Part shown: positions 49,507 to 58,119 of the stretch, in pieces
Numbering within the stretch: position 1 is the first letter of the stretch
Layout of the letters: every line of letters begins with the position of its first letter
Notes under the pieces: generated by a model
The model's input: the letters and a program-made list of their open reading frames with translations, nothing else
The model's database searches: none
Told to the model about the DNA's origin: nothing
Made by a program: the position numbers and the translations under genes
Assembly (NCBI RefSeq): GCF_900101505.1
Contig: NZ_FMZI01000001.1
Location: 372,001-436,000 of the forward strand
Source: Antarctobacter albus
GTDB taxonomy: Bacteria > Pseudomonadota > Alphaproteobacteria > Rhodobacterales > Rhodobacteraceae
Direction of reading: 5' to 3'
DNA: 64,000 bases

Positions 49507-49527
49507 GCGGTCCTCACGGACTGTCAC

Positions 49528-49560
49528 GGCGCCGCCCCTTCGGGGGCGGCGTTTTTCTTT
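49528..49560 (+). terminator. Intrinsic terminator after protease 4
   Basis: CGCCGCCCC TTCG GGGGCGGCG hairpin (UUCG tetraloop) followed by TTTTTCTTT; marks the end of the protease block before purS. Confidence 0.92.
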
Positions 49561-49620
49561 GCCCTTGCATTCCCGCGCGTGATGCGGTTCCTGCCCAACA
49601 AGACAAGCAAGGGGATGATC

Positions 49621-49851
49621 ATGAAAGTGCGCGTGCATGTGATGCTCAAGGACGGTGTTCTGGATCCGCAGGGTGAGGCGGTGCGCCATGCGCTTGGCGC
49701 CCTCGGCTTTGACGGGGTCGGATCGGTGCGCCAGGGCAAGGTGATCGAGATGGATCTCGCCGATGGCACCTCCGAGGCGACCGTGGGTGAGATGTGCGAA
49801 AAGCTGCTCGCCAATACCGTGATCGAAAGCTACCGCATCGAGGTCCTGTGA
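49621..49851 (+). CDS. purS: Phosphoribosylformylglycinamidine synthase subunit PurS
   Basis: Small bridging subunit of the three-part FGAM synthase. The 76 residues match the family: MKVRVHVMLKDGVLDPQGEA, VSVRQGKVIEMDL-like (GSVRQGKVIEMDLAD) and EKLLANTVIESYRIEVL. The start at 49621 has AAGGGG upstream. Its stop shares a base with the next ATG (TGATG). Confidence 0.95.
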   Translation: MKVRVHVMLKDGVLDPQGEAVRHALGALGFDGVGSVRQGKVIEMDLADGTSEATVGEMCEKLLANTVIESYRIEVL

Positions 49852-50888
49852 TGCGCGCGGCCGTCCTGAGCGAGTACCAGGCGCCGCTGAGTATCGAGAC
49901 CCGCCCCGATCCCTCCTGTCCGGAGGACGGCGTCGTGCTCAAGGTCCTGGCCTGCGGTGTCTGCCGCTCGGACTGGCATGGCTGGATGGGCGAGCACCCG
50001 CGTGTGAAACCGGGCGCCATCGGCGGGCATGAATTCTGCGGCGAGGTGGTCGAGGCCGGCCCGCGCGCGCAATTCGCGGTGGGCGACGTCCTTGTCGCGC
50101 CCTTCCTCCTGGGGTGCGGGACCTGCAACGACTGCCGGGCAGGGGCCCAGCATACTTGCAACGACATGGTCTACCCCGGCATCGGCTCTGACGGGGCCTT
50201 TGCCGAATACGTCGCCGTGCCGCGCGATTTCAACCTGTCGCGCCTGCCCGAGTTCATGACGCCGCGCACCGCCGCCGGGCTGGGCTGCCGCGTGATGACC
50301 TCTTGGCACGCGCTGACCGACCGCGCGGCGCTGCAGCCGGGCGAATGGCTGGCGGTTCACGGAACCGGGGGCATCGGGCTGGCGGCTTTGCTGATCGGCA
50401 AGGCGATGGGCGCGCGGGTGATCGCCGTGGACGTGGTGCGCGAAAAGCTGGACCACGCGCTGGCACATGGGGCTGACGCGGTTGTCGATGCCTCTGACGG
50501 CAAGGCGCACCGGGCCATCAAGGAACTGACCGGCGGCGGCGCCCATGTTTCGATCGAGGCGGTGGGCATCGCGGCCACGACCAATGCTTCGATCAAGTGC
50601 CTGCGCCCGCTTGGGCGCCATGTTCAGGTTGGTATGCCCATCGGCCATACGGCGACGATGGAGATCGACATGAACGGCATCTTCATGAAGAATCTCGCCG
50701 TTTACGGGTCGCGCGGAATGCCGCCCTGGCGTTACGAACAACTGTTCAGCCTGATCCAGTCCGGTGCCGTCGACATGGCACCGATGATCGGACGCGAGAT
50801 CGGCCTGGGCCAGGTCTCGGACGAGCTTGCCGCCTTCAACGGGCCGACGCCGCCGGGCGTGGCCGTCGTCACCGATTTCACCGCCTGA
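49851..50888 (+). CDS. Zinc-dependent alcohol dehydrogenase family protein
   Basis: Medium-chain dehydrogenase of 345 residues. Catalytic zinc ligands are in [12 protein letters not shown] and [11 protein letters not shown]; structural zinc cysteines are in [17 protein letters not shown]. The NAD(P)-binding motif is [20 protein letters not shown]. Substrate unknown. It is translationally coupled to purS and directly precedes purQ, an unexpected place for an oxidoreductase. The operon layout suggests it is expressed with purine synthesis. Confidence 0.9.
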   Translation: MRAAVLSEYQAPLSIETRPDPSCPEDGVVLKVLACGVCRSDWHGWMGEHPRVKPGAIGGHEFCGEVVEAGPRAQFAVGDVLVAPFLLGCGTCNDCRAGAQHTCNDMVYPGIGSDGAFAEYVAVPRDFNLSRLPEFMTPRTAAGLGCRVMTSWHALTDRAALQPGEWLAVHGTGGIGLAALLIGKAMGARVIAVDVVREKLDHALAHGADAVVDASDGKAHRAIKELTGGGAHVSIEAVGIAATTNASIKCLRPLGRHVQVGMPIGHTATMEIDMNGIFMKNLAVYGSRGMPPWRYEQLFSLIQSGAVDMAPMIGREIGLGQVSDELAAFNGPTPPGVAVVTDFTA

Positions 50889-50904
50889 CACTCACCGCCT
50901 GACA
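50878..50904 (+). repeat. 13-bp tandem duplication at the end of the alcohol dehydrogenase gene
   Basis: TCACCGCCTGACA occurs at 50878-50890 and again at 50892-50904. It includes the stop codon, so a second copy of the gene's last codons sits in the gap before purQ. Confidence 0.7.
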
Positions 50905-50916
50905 AGGAGCGTGCTG

Positions 50917-51582
50917 ATGAAAGCTGCCGTCATCGTCTTCCCCGGGTCCAACTGCGACCGTGATCTTGCCGTTGCCTTCGAAAAGGCGGGCCTGCAGGTG
51001 CAGATGGTCTGGCACAAGGACACCGAACTGCCGGCAGGTATCGACCTGGTTGGCATCCCCGGCGGGTTCTCCTTTGGTGATTACCTGCGCTGCGGGGCCA
51101 TCGCGGCCAATGCGCCCATCGTGAACGCGGTCAAGGCTCACGCGGACCGGGGCGGATACGCTCTTGGGATCTGCAATGGCTTCCAGGTGCTGACGGAAAC
51201 CGGCCTGCTGCCGGGGGCGCTTCTGCGCAATGCGGGCCTGAAATACATCTGCCGCACCGTCGGCCTGCGCGCCGAGGGTGCCAGCATCTTTACCGAGGGC
51301 TATGGCCGTGGCACCGAGATCGCGCTGCCCATCGCGCATCATGACGGCAATTATTTCGCCGACGAGGCGACGCTGGACATGCTGGAAGCGGATGACCGCG
51401 TAGCCTTTCGGTATACCGACAACCCGAACGGGTCGGCGCGGGATATCGCGGGTGTGCTGTCGGCCAACCGGCGGGTGCTGGGCATGATGCCGCACCCCGA
51501 ACGCGCAAGCGACGCGGCGCATGGCAACGAGGATGGTGCGCGCCTTTTCGCCCATCTGGCAGGGGCCCTGACCGCCGCCTGA
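50917..51582 (+). CDS. purQ: Phosphoribosylformylglycinamidine synthase subunit PurQ
   Basis: Glutaminase subunit of FGAM synthase. Class I amidotransferase triad: Cys in [10 protein letters not shown], and His/Glu in MMPHPERAS. The N-terminal [19 protein letters not shown] is diagnostic. 221 residues; start at 50917 with AAGGAG. purL is not in the window. Confidence 0.96.
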   Translation: MKAAVIVFPGSNCDRDLAVAFEKAGLQVQMVWHKDTELPAGIDLVGIPGGFSFGDYLRCGAIAANAPIVNAVKAHADRGGYALGICNGFQVLTETGLLPGALLRNAGLKYICRTVGLRAEGASIFTEGYGRGTEIALPIAHHDGNYFADEATLDMLEADDRVAFRYTDNPNGSARDIAGVLSANRRVLGMMPHPERASDAAHGNEDGARLFAHLAGALTAA

Positions 51583-51619
51583 CTTGAGGGTGCGGCCCGC
51601 GCAGCCTATTCTGGGCGGC

Positions 51620-53380
51620 ATGGCATCGAATGGCACCAGAACCGGACTGCGTCGCGCCGGCCCGTTCTCGGGCCGTGCGCGCATTGCGCTTGTCCTGCTG
51701 TTGCTGGCGGCCGTGGGAACGGTCTGGGTCACGAACTGGCTGCTGACCGACCGCTTTACCGAGTCCGTGCGCAACCGGGCCGAACTGCGCCTTGCGCTCT
51801 ATTCGGGCAACCTGATTTCGGAACTGCGCCGCAATGCCATCGTGCCGCAACTCCTGGCCCGTGACCCGGCACTGATCGCCGCGCTGAACGCGCAGGACTA
51901 CCGGCAAAGCTCGCAGCGGTTGATTTCCTTCGTGGACGAGATCGGCGCCGCCTCGCTGATGCTGCTGGACCGCGACGGGCGCACCGTGGCCGCGACAGAC
52001 CGCAACCGCCTGGCCGAGTCGCACCGCGAGGCGGCCTATTTCGTCGATGCTCTGCGCTCGAACACCACGGTCTTTACCGCGCTCCCGCAAGAGACGGGAA
52101 ATTTCAGCTTTACCTACGCCCGGCGCATGGAAAGCGGCGGTGAAACGGTCGGTGTCATAATGGTCGAGGTCGACCTGGCCAAGTTCGAGCGTGCCTGGGC
52201 CGGGATCACCGATGCTGTCATGGTGACAAACTCAGAGGGGCTGATCATCCTTGCGACGGAACCGCGCTGGCGCGGGCTGACGCCGACGGATGCATTGCAG
52301 CGCCAGCCCGCCGAGGGCGCGATCGAACGCGCCATCCGGGCCACCGCCGACTGGACCGCGCAGCAGGCCGACGCCTACCTGCGCGGCGAGGCGGTGATGC
52401 GGATCGACGGGCGCATCCCGTTCCGGGGCTGGACGCTTGTGACCTTCACCACCTATGCCAGCGTGCGCGAGCGGGTGAACGCCGTTTTGGCTCTGGAAAT
52501 CATGGGGTTCGCTCTGTTGGCTGCCCTGGTCTTTTATGCGCTGTCGCGCAAGACCGCGATCCGGATGGCGCTGTTCCAGCGCGACGCCACCGAACTGCGC
52601 GCCCTGAACGCCCGCCTCAGCCGGGAAATCGCCGAACGTGAGCGGGTACAGAAAAACCTTGCCGTTGCGGAGCAATCTCTGGCCCAGTCCTCGAAACTGG
52701 CGGCCCTGGGCGAAATGTCCGCTGCCGTCAGCCACGAGTTGAACCAGCCGCTGGCCGCGATGAAGACCTACCTGGCCGGCGCGCGCCTTCTGCTGCGCCG
52801 CAACCGCCCGGACGAGGCGTTGAGCGCCTTTCACCGTATCGACGACCTGATCGAACGCATGGGGGCGATCACCCGCCAGCTCAAGAGTTTTGCGCGGAAA
52901 GGCCAGGAACAGCTCAGCCCCGTCGACATGGGAGAGGCGCTGGCCTCGTCCCTGGCGATGATGGAACCGCAGCTGAAATCGCGCCGTGTTAAGATCACCA
53001 AGATCCTGCCGGAAGCGCCCGTGCGCGTCATGGGGGACCGGATGCGGATCGAGCAGGTTCTGGTCAACCTCTTGCGGAACGCGCTGGACGCCACCAAGTC
53101 CGTTGATGACCCGCAGGTGGACATCATCCTGGCTGCGGGCGAAACCGCGACACTGACGGTGCGCGACAACGGAACTGGGATCGAGGACCTCGATGCGCTC
53201 TTCGAGCCCTTCTACACAACCAAGCAGCCGGGCGATGGCGTGGGCCTCGGTCTGGCGATTTCCTCGGGCATCGTCTCGGAACTGGGCGGGCGTCTGACCG
53301 CCCGCAACGGAGAGGACGGCGGTGCCGTCTTCGAGATGCAACTGCCCGTCTTGAACGAATCCACAGAAGCAGCGGAGTAA
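51620..53380 (+). CDS. dctB: C4-dicarboxylate-type sensor histidine kinase DctB
   Basis: Membrane-bound sensor kinase, 586 residues. A first membrane helix (ARIALVLLLLAAVGTVWVT) and a second near residue 295 (IMGFALLAALVFYALS) flank a periplasmic sensor domain of about 250 residues. The H-box is AAVSHELNQPLAAMKTYL (His372) and the ATP lid includes VRDNGTGIEDL and GLGLAISSGIV. The start at 51620 fits the first helix; the frame is open upstream from a TTG. It forms a pair with dctD, 7 bp downstream. No dctPQM transporter lies nearby. Confidence 0.9.
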   Translation: MASNGTRTGLRRAGPFSGRARIALVLLLLAAVGTVWVTNWLLTDRFTESVRNRAELRLALYSGNLISELRRNAIVPQLLARDPALIAALNAQDYRQSSQRLISFVDEIGAASLMLLDRDGRTVAATDRNRLAESHREAAYFVDALRSNTTVFTALPQETGNFSFTYARRMESGGETVGVIMVEVDLAKFERAWAGITDAVMVTNSEGLIILATEPRWRGLTPTDALQRQPAEGAIERAIRATADWTAQQADAYLRGEAVMRIDGRIPFRGWTLVTFTTYASVRERVNAVLALEIMGFALLAALVFYALSRKTAIRMALFQRDATELRALNARLSREIAERERVQKNLAVAEQSLAQSSKLAALGEMSAAVSHELNQPLAAMKTYLAGARLLLRRNRPDEALSAFHRIDDLIERMGAITRQLKSFARKGQEQLSPVDMGEALASSLAMMEPQLKSRRVKITKILPEAPVRVMGDRMRIEQVLVNLLRNALDATKSVDDPQVDIILAAGETATLTVRDNGTGIEDLDALFEPFYTTKQPGDGVGLGLAISSGIVSELGGRLTARNGEDGGAVFEMQLPVLNESTEAAE

Positions 53381-53387
53381 ACTGCCA

Positions 53388-54722
53388 ATGGCCAACGCAA
53401 TGAAAATCGCCATCGTGGATGACGAACAGGACATGCGCCAGTCGATCAGCCAATGGCTGGCCTTGTCCGGTTACGACACCGAAACCTTTGCCAGTGCCGA
53501 AGAGGCGCTGGGGCGGCTCAACGCGGATTTTCCGGGCATCGTGATTTCCGACATCAAGATGCCGGGCATGGACGGGATCCAGTTCCTCAAGAAGTTGATG
53601 GGCACGGACAGCGCGCTGCCGGTCATCATGATCACCGGTCACGGCGACGTGCCGATGGCGGTTGAGGCGATGCGCATCGGGGCCTTCGATTTTCTAGAAA
53701 AGCCGTTCAACCCGGATCGCATGTCGGAACTGGCGAAAAAGGCCACCAATGCCCGCCGCCTGACGCTGGACACGCGCGCGCTGCGCCGGGAACTGGCAGA
53801 CGGCAGCCAGATCATGTCCAAGCTGATCGGCGCCAGCCCCGCGATGGAACGCCTGCGCGAAGACATCCTGGACCTGGGCCAGGCAGATGGCCACGTCCTG
53901 ATCGAAGGCGAGACCGGCACCGGCAAGACGCTGGTGGCCCATGCGCTGCACGCGGTCGGCGCCCGCGCTGGCAAGAAATTCACCCTGGTGCGCTGTGCCG
54001 CGATGGACGAGGACGCCCTGACCCGGCGCCTGTTCGGTCCGATGCAGCCCGAGGATACACGCCTGCCTGCCATGGAAGAGGCGCGCGGCGGTACGCTGGT
54101 GCTGGAAGACATCGAGGTCCTGTCGGACGCGGCCCAGGCGCGCCTGCTGAACGCGATCAACGACGAGGGCACGCCGCCCGAAACCCGCATCGTCGCCATT
54201 TCCAACCTGCAGGAAGAGGGGCGCACCTGCGAACAGGCGCTGCGTGCGGACCTCTATTACCGGCTGGCAGCGCTCAAGATCACCGTGCCACCGCTGCGCG
54301 CGCGGGGCGAAGATATCCTGACGCTCTTCACCCGGCTGTCCGAAAGCTATGCAGAGGAATACGGGTGCGACGCCCCCAAGGTGTCGGCACAGGAGGCCGC
54401 CCAGCTGTTGCAGGCGCCCTGGCCGGGCAATGTGCGCCAGCTGATCAACCTGGCCGAACGCGCGGTGCTGCAATCGCGGCGGGGGCAGGGGACCATTGCC
54501 TCGCTCTTGATGAGCGACCATGACGACATGCAGCCGGTCATGACGACCGAGGGCAAGCCGCTCAAGGAATATGTCGAGGCCTTCGAACGGATGCTGATCG
54601 ACAATACCATGCGGCGGCACAAGGGGTCGATCTCGGCGGTCATGGACGAATTGTGCCTGCCGCGCCGGACCCTGAACGAGAAGATGGCCAAGTACGGACT
54701 GGCCCGCGCCGACTATCTCTGA
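53388..54722 (+). CDS. dctD: DctD-type response regulator lacking the GAFTGA motif
   Basis: NtrC-family activator of 444 residues. The receiver domain has Asp55 (IVISDIKMPGMDG). The AAA+ domain has Walker A GETGTGKT (174-181), but the sigma-54 contact loop, GAFTGA in the family, is missing: the region reads FGPMQPEDTRLPAM. Walker B is TLVLEDIE rather than the canonical TLFLDEIG. A Fis-type helix-turn-helix is at the C-terminus (GSISAVMDELCLPRRTLNEK). As with Rhodobacter NtrC, it probably activates a sigma-70-type holoenzyme or acts without sigma-54 (inference). Confidence 0.9.
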   Translation: MANAMKIAIVDDEQDMRQSISQWLALSGYDTETFASAEEALGRLNADFPGIVISDIKMPGMDGIQFLKKLMGTDSALPVIMITGHGDVPMAVEAMRIGAFDFLEKPFNPDRMSELAKKATNARRLTLDTRALRRELADGSQIMSKLIGASPAMERLREDILDLGQADGHVLIEGETGTGKTLVAHALHAVGARAGKKFTLVRCAAMDEDALTRRLFGPMQPEDTRLPAMEEARGGTLVLEDIEVLSDAAQARLLNAINDEGTPPETRIVAISNLQEEGRTCEQALRADLYYRLAALKITVPPLRARGEDILTLFTRLSESYAEEYGCDAPKVSAQEAAQLLQAPWPGNVRQLINLAERAVLQSRRGQGTIASLLMSDHDDMQPVMTTEGKPLKEYVEAFERMLIDNTMRRHKGSISAVMDELCLPRRTLNEKMAKYGLARADYL

Positions 54723-54730
54723 GGCCCGCG

Positions 54731-55312
54731 ATGGACCGCGCCCCGGATCTCGACAGCTTTTTTGCCGACGCGACCTGGGGCGAGGTTCTGTCCGCGCTCC
54801 GCGCCGTGCTTGCCGGGACAGAACTGGGCGAGACCCTGAAATGGGGCGCGGCCTGTTATACCTTTGGCTGGTCCAACGTGGCGATCCTGGGCGGCTATTC
54901 CGATGGCTGCCGGCTGGCCTTTTTCAAGGGCACTTTGATCTCGGATCCGGAAGGTGCGTTGATCCTGACCGGTCCGCGATCCCGGGCGTCGAAGTACCTG
55001 CGGTTCCAGACACCAGAGGAGGTGGCCGACCGCGCCGATCAGGTCCGCGACTATGTCGCGCGGGCCATCGCCGTGGAGAAAAGCGGCGCCAAGGTCGATT
55101 TTGCCAAGGATGACCTCGACTATCCCGAGGAATTGACCGAGCGCCTGGAGGAAGACGAGGCGTTTCGCGCGGCTTTCGAGGCGCTGACACCGGGACGGCG
55201 GCGCGGCTATGTCCTGCACTTCTCGGATGCCAAACAGTCCCGCACCCGCGCGGCCCGGATCGAGAAGCATCGAGAGCGGATCCTTGACGGCAAGGGAATG
55301 CACGACAGGTGA
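54731..55312 (+). CDS. YdeI/OmpD-associated, DUF1801-type protein
   Basis: A 193-residue soluble protein. The DUF1801 fold is suggested by ETLKWGAACYTFGWSNVAIL and the central CRLAFFKGTLISDPEGAL; the C-terminal YdeI-type helix is DEAFRAAFEALTPGRRRGYV with LHFSDAKQSRTRAARIEKH. Function in the family is unknown. Confidence 0.8.
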   Translation: MDRAPDLDSFFADATWGEVLSALRAVLAGTELGETLKWGAACYTFGWSNVAILGGYSDGCRLAFFKGTLISDPEGALILTGPRSRASKYLRFQTPEEVADRADQVRDYVARAIAVEKSGAKVDFAKDDLDYPEELTERLEEDEAFRAAFEALTPGRRRGYVLHFSDAKQSRTRAARIEKHRERILDGKGMHDR

Positions 55313-55461
55313 CGCGCAGGCGGATGCGAGTCCGCCAGTGAACAGTCGGTTTCCATATTGGGTCTCGCAGCCTGTTCAAATAGCCGTTACTCTACTTTTA
55401 CGAGTGTGGTGCGTCTGGGCCCCGGTTCGCCCGTAACCGAACTGGCAAACGGGAACATCAT

Positions 55462-56412
55462 ATGTCTTCCAATCAATCGACCTCTCTGGGCCGTTTCCTT
55501 GACTCTGACACCTTCGACTTCGGTCGATCCGTTGAAGTGATCGGCATGAATGGCCTGACATTTCTTGATGCCCTTGGTGCTGCCAAGGGTGGCAACGGAG
55601 GCGGAGGCGGAGGTGGCGGGGGGAAACCCGACAAGCCTGGAGACGGTGGGGATGGCGGTGACGGAGGCACGCTCCTTGGCAGCTACACCTCCGGCTCTCA
55701 GGACGGGACGGGCTTTAATGTCACCATCTATTTCAGCGGAACATGGACGGAGGCGCTGCAACAGGCCTTTATCGATGCTGCGGAACTGATCTCGGACATC
55801 GTCACAGGCGATATTACGGACGTTCGGTACCGCGGCGAAACGATCGACGATATCGTGATCGAAGCGACGCTGACCGATATCGACGGTCCGGGCTTGACGC
55901 TGGGACAGGCCGGACCGACCGTCATCCGTACAGCGACCTACCTGCCCGCGATGGGTATCATGGAATTCGATATCGCCGACGCTGCAAACTACGATGCGCA
56001 GGGTCTGTTCAATGACATCGTCTTTCACGAGATGATGCATGTCATCGGATTCGGCACCATGTGGGAGCTGATGGGGCTGGTCGATGTCGGACAGGACGGC
56101 AGCCAGACTTTCAACGGGGTCAACGCCAACCTGACATTCGACCTGGAATTCAGTGCCTCCGCGCTTCTGTCTATCGAGACGGAAGGAGGGCCGGGCACGG
56201 CGGGCGGTCACTGGAACGAGGACGGCGCCGACGGTTTTGCCTTCGAGAATGAGATCATGACGGGCTATATCGATGGCACCAACTACCTGTCCAACACCTC
56301 TGTCGCCGCGTTGGAGGATATGGGATACGAGACGATCTGGGACGCCAGCGATCCGACCGGAGCCACTGACCTGATCGACACGACCATATTCACCGACGGA
56401 TTGTTTGCCTGA
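55462..56412 (+). CDS. Leishmanolysin-like (M8-type) zinc metalloprotease
   Basis: 316 residues. The zinc-binding motif is HEMMHVIGFGTMW (His188, Glu189, His192), with a distal ligand His249 in GTAGGHWNE and a Met-turn at NEIMTGY (Met265), which fits the metzincin clan and the bacterial M8-like group. The first 70 residues hold a Gly-rich linker (GGNGGGGGGGGGKPDKPG). No N-terminal signal peptide is visible; secretion route unknown. It is a separate type of protease from the S1-like cluster 6 kb away. Confidence 0.8.
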   Translation: MSSNQSTSLGRFLDSDTFDFGRSVEVIGMNGLTFLDALGAAKGGNGGGGGGGGGKPDKPGDGGDGGDGGTLLGSYTSGSQDGTGFNVTIYFSGTWTEALQQAFIDAAELISDIVTGDITDVRYRGETIDDIVIEATLTDIDGPGLTLGQAGPTVIRTATYLPAMGIMEFDIADAANYDAQGLFNDIVFHEMMHVIGFGTMWELMGLVDVGQDGSQTFNGVNANLTFDLEFSASALLSIETEGGPGTAGGHWNEDGADGFAFENEIMTGYIDGTNYLSNTSVAALEDMGYETIWDASDPTGATDLIDTTIFTDGLFA

Positions 56413-56460
56413 ACGGCTGTCGGTCCTGCGCTGATGAACTGCATGACCTGCACATGAAAA

Positions 56461-56494
56461 CCCCCGGAAAGCCGATGCTTTCCGGGGGCTTTTT
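56461..56494. terminator. Bidirectional intrinsic terminator
   Basis: CCCCCGGAAAG pairs with CTTTCCGGGGG around CCGATG; followed by CTTTTT on the plus strand, and preceded by AAAA, so it serves both the metalloprotease gene and the convergent gap gene. Confidence 0.92.
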
Positions 56495-56517
56495 CAGGCC
56501 GAGCGCGGTGCCGGGTC

Positions 56518-57522
56518 TCAGTGCAGCAGGCGGCCCATCGCGGCGGCGACGTCGGCCATGCGCGCGGAAAAGCCCCATTCGTTGTCGTACCAGGCCAGCA
56601 CACGCACCATGCGCTTGCCGACGACTTTGGTCTGGTCGGGGGCGAAGATCGACGAATGCGTGGTGTGGTTGAAGTCGATCGAAACCTTCTGTTCCGGATC
56701 GTAGGACAGCACGGCACCCATGCGGCCTGCGGCGGCCTCTGCCACCACCTCGTTGACGTCTTCGACGGTCACGTCGCGCGAGGCATAGAAGGTCAGGTCA
56801 ACGGCCGAGACATTTGGCGTCGGCACCCGGACGGCGGACCCGTCGAGCTTGCCCTTGAGGTTCGGCAGCACCTCGCCCAGGGCCTTGGCGGCGCCGGTCG
56901 AGGTCGGGATCATCGCCATTGCCGCGGCGCGGGCGCGGTAGAGGTCGGCGTGGCGGCGGTCCAGCGTCGGCTGGTCGCCGGTGTAGCTGTGGATCGTCGT
57001 CATGATGCCGGATTCGATGCCGATGCCCTCGTCCAGCACCTTGGCCAGCGGTGCGAGGCAGTTGGTGGTGCAGGACCCGTTCGAGATCATGGTCTCGCCC
57101 TTGACGAGGTCACGATGGTTTACGCCGTAGACGACCGTGCGCTGCACGTTCTTGGCCGGCGCCGAGATCAGAACCGATTTCGCGCCACGGTCGAGGTGGG
57201 CGTTGGCCTTCGTGCCGTCGTTGAATTTGCCGGTGCATTCGAGCACGACGTCGCAGCCGCTCCAGTCGAGGTCACCCATCTCGTAGGAGGACATCACGTC
57301 GATGGGGCCGCGGCCCAGGTCCAGCGCCTGGTCCTTGACCGTCACGTCGCCGGGAAAGCGGCCGTGGATGCTGTCGTAGCGCAGCAGGTGGGCATGTGTC
57401 TCGATCGGCCCGGGGGCGTTGATCTTGACGACCTGGACGTCGTTGCGTGCGGACTCCGCGATATGTGCCAGAGTGCAGCGGCCAATGCGGCCAAATCCGT
57501 TGATCCCGATCGTGACGGTCAT
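56518..57522 (-). CDS. gap: Glyceraldehyde-3-phosphate dehydrogenase
   Basis: Glycolytic/gluconeogenic enzyme, 334 residues. The NAD-binding site is TIGINGFGRIGRCTLAH and the active-site Cys is in SNGSCTTNCLAPLAKVLDEG. Further blocks include STGAAKALGEVLPNLKGKLD and WYDNEWGFSARM. The start at 57522 follows AGGAGG. Monocistronic. Confidence 0.95.
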   Translation of the reverse strand: MTVTIGINGFGRIGRCTLAHIAESARNDVQVVKINAPGPIETHAHLLRYDSIHGRFPGDVTVKDQALDLGRGPIDVMSSYEMGDLDWSGCDVVLECTGKFNDGTKANAHLDRGAKSVLISAPAKNVQRTVVYGVNHRDLVKGETMISNGSCTTNCLAPLAKVLDEGIGIESGIMTTIHSYTGDQPTLDRRHADLYRARAAAMAMIPTSTGAAKALGEVLPNLKGKLDGSAVRVPTPNVSAVDLTFYASRDVTVEDVNEVVAEAAAGRMGAVLSYDPEQKVSIDFNHTTHSSIFAPDQTKVVGKRMVRVLAWYDNEWGFSARMADVAAAMGRLLH

Positions 57523-57701
57523 GCTCGCCTCCTGAAAATTCCTGTCGGCTTCCGTATACGGAGGCCTTCTGCATCTGCAAAGTCCATTAACCGTTGAGGA
57601 ACAGCATGTTAGCGGTAAACGTGGCAAGGATTCGCGTGGTGGCGCTAACCCTCCGATCTCGTTTGCGTTAACCTGGGCGGGAACAACAGGGGATATCGGC
57701 C

Positions 57702-58079
57702 GTGCAGAGATGGAACAACCTTGCCAGCTTTGCCGGACGCGTGCTGATCGCGGCGCTTTTCCTTGCGGGGGCGGTGCAAAAGGCCATCGATTCGGCCCCG
57801 GCGGGAGAGATGCTGGTGAATTGGGGGCTGCCCTTTGGGCTGGTCTGGGTCGCGATGGTTTACAACCTCGGGGCGGCGGTGGCGCTGATCCTGGGGATTG
57901 CCCTGCGGCCCGTGGCCCTTTCCCTGGCGCTGTATTGCATGGTGACGTCCTTCTTTCACCTGATCCCGGACGATCCCTGGCAGATGAGCATCTTCGTCAA
58001 GAACTGGGCCATTGCGGGCGGCTGCCTGGTGCTGGCCGGGCAGGGCGGTGGGGCCTGGCGCTTGCGGTTTGCGCCCTAG
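57702..58079 (+). CDS. DoxX-family membrane protein
   Basis: A 125-residue integral membrane protein with four helices (LASFAGRVLIAALFLAGAVQ; PFGLVWVAMVYNLGAAVALI; LGIALRPVALSLALYCMVTS; WAIAGGCLVLAG), the DoxX/SURF4-like layout. The start codon is GTG with CAGGGG upstream. Role unknown; some family members are redox-related. Confidence 0.8.
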   Translation: MQRWNNLASFAGRVLIAALFLAGAVQKAIDSAPAGEMLVNWGLPFGLVWVAMVYNLGAAVALILGIALRPVALSLALYCMVTSFFHLIPDDPWQMSIFVKNWAIAGGCLVLAGQGGGAWRLRFAP

Positions 58080-58119
58080 GGGCTAGGGTCGCGATGAACA
58101 GGTTGAGTGGGGGCGCGGT

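Noticed and set aside
46240-49689. A 1,149-residue open frame on the minus strand opposite protease 4
   Set aside because: It mirrors the repetitive high-GC coding strand, has no recognisable domain, and the plus strand clearly encodes a signal peptide, protease triad and beta-helix.
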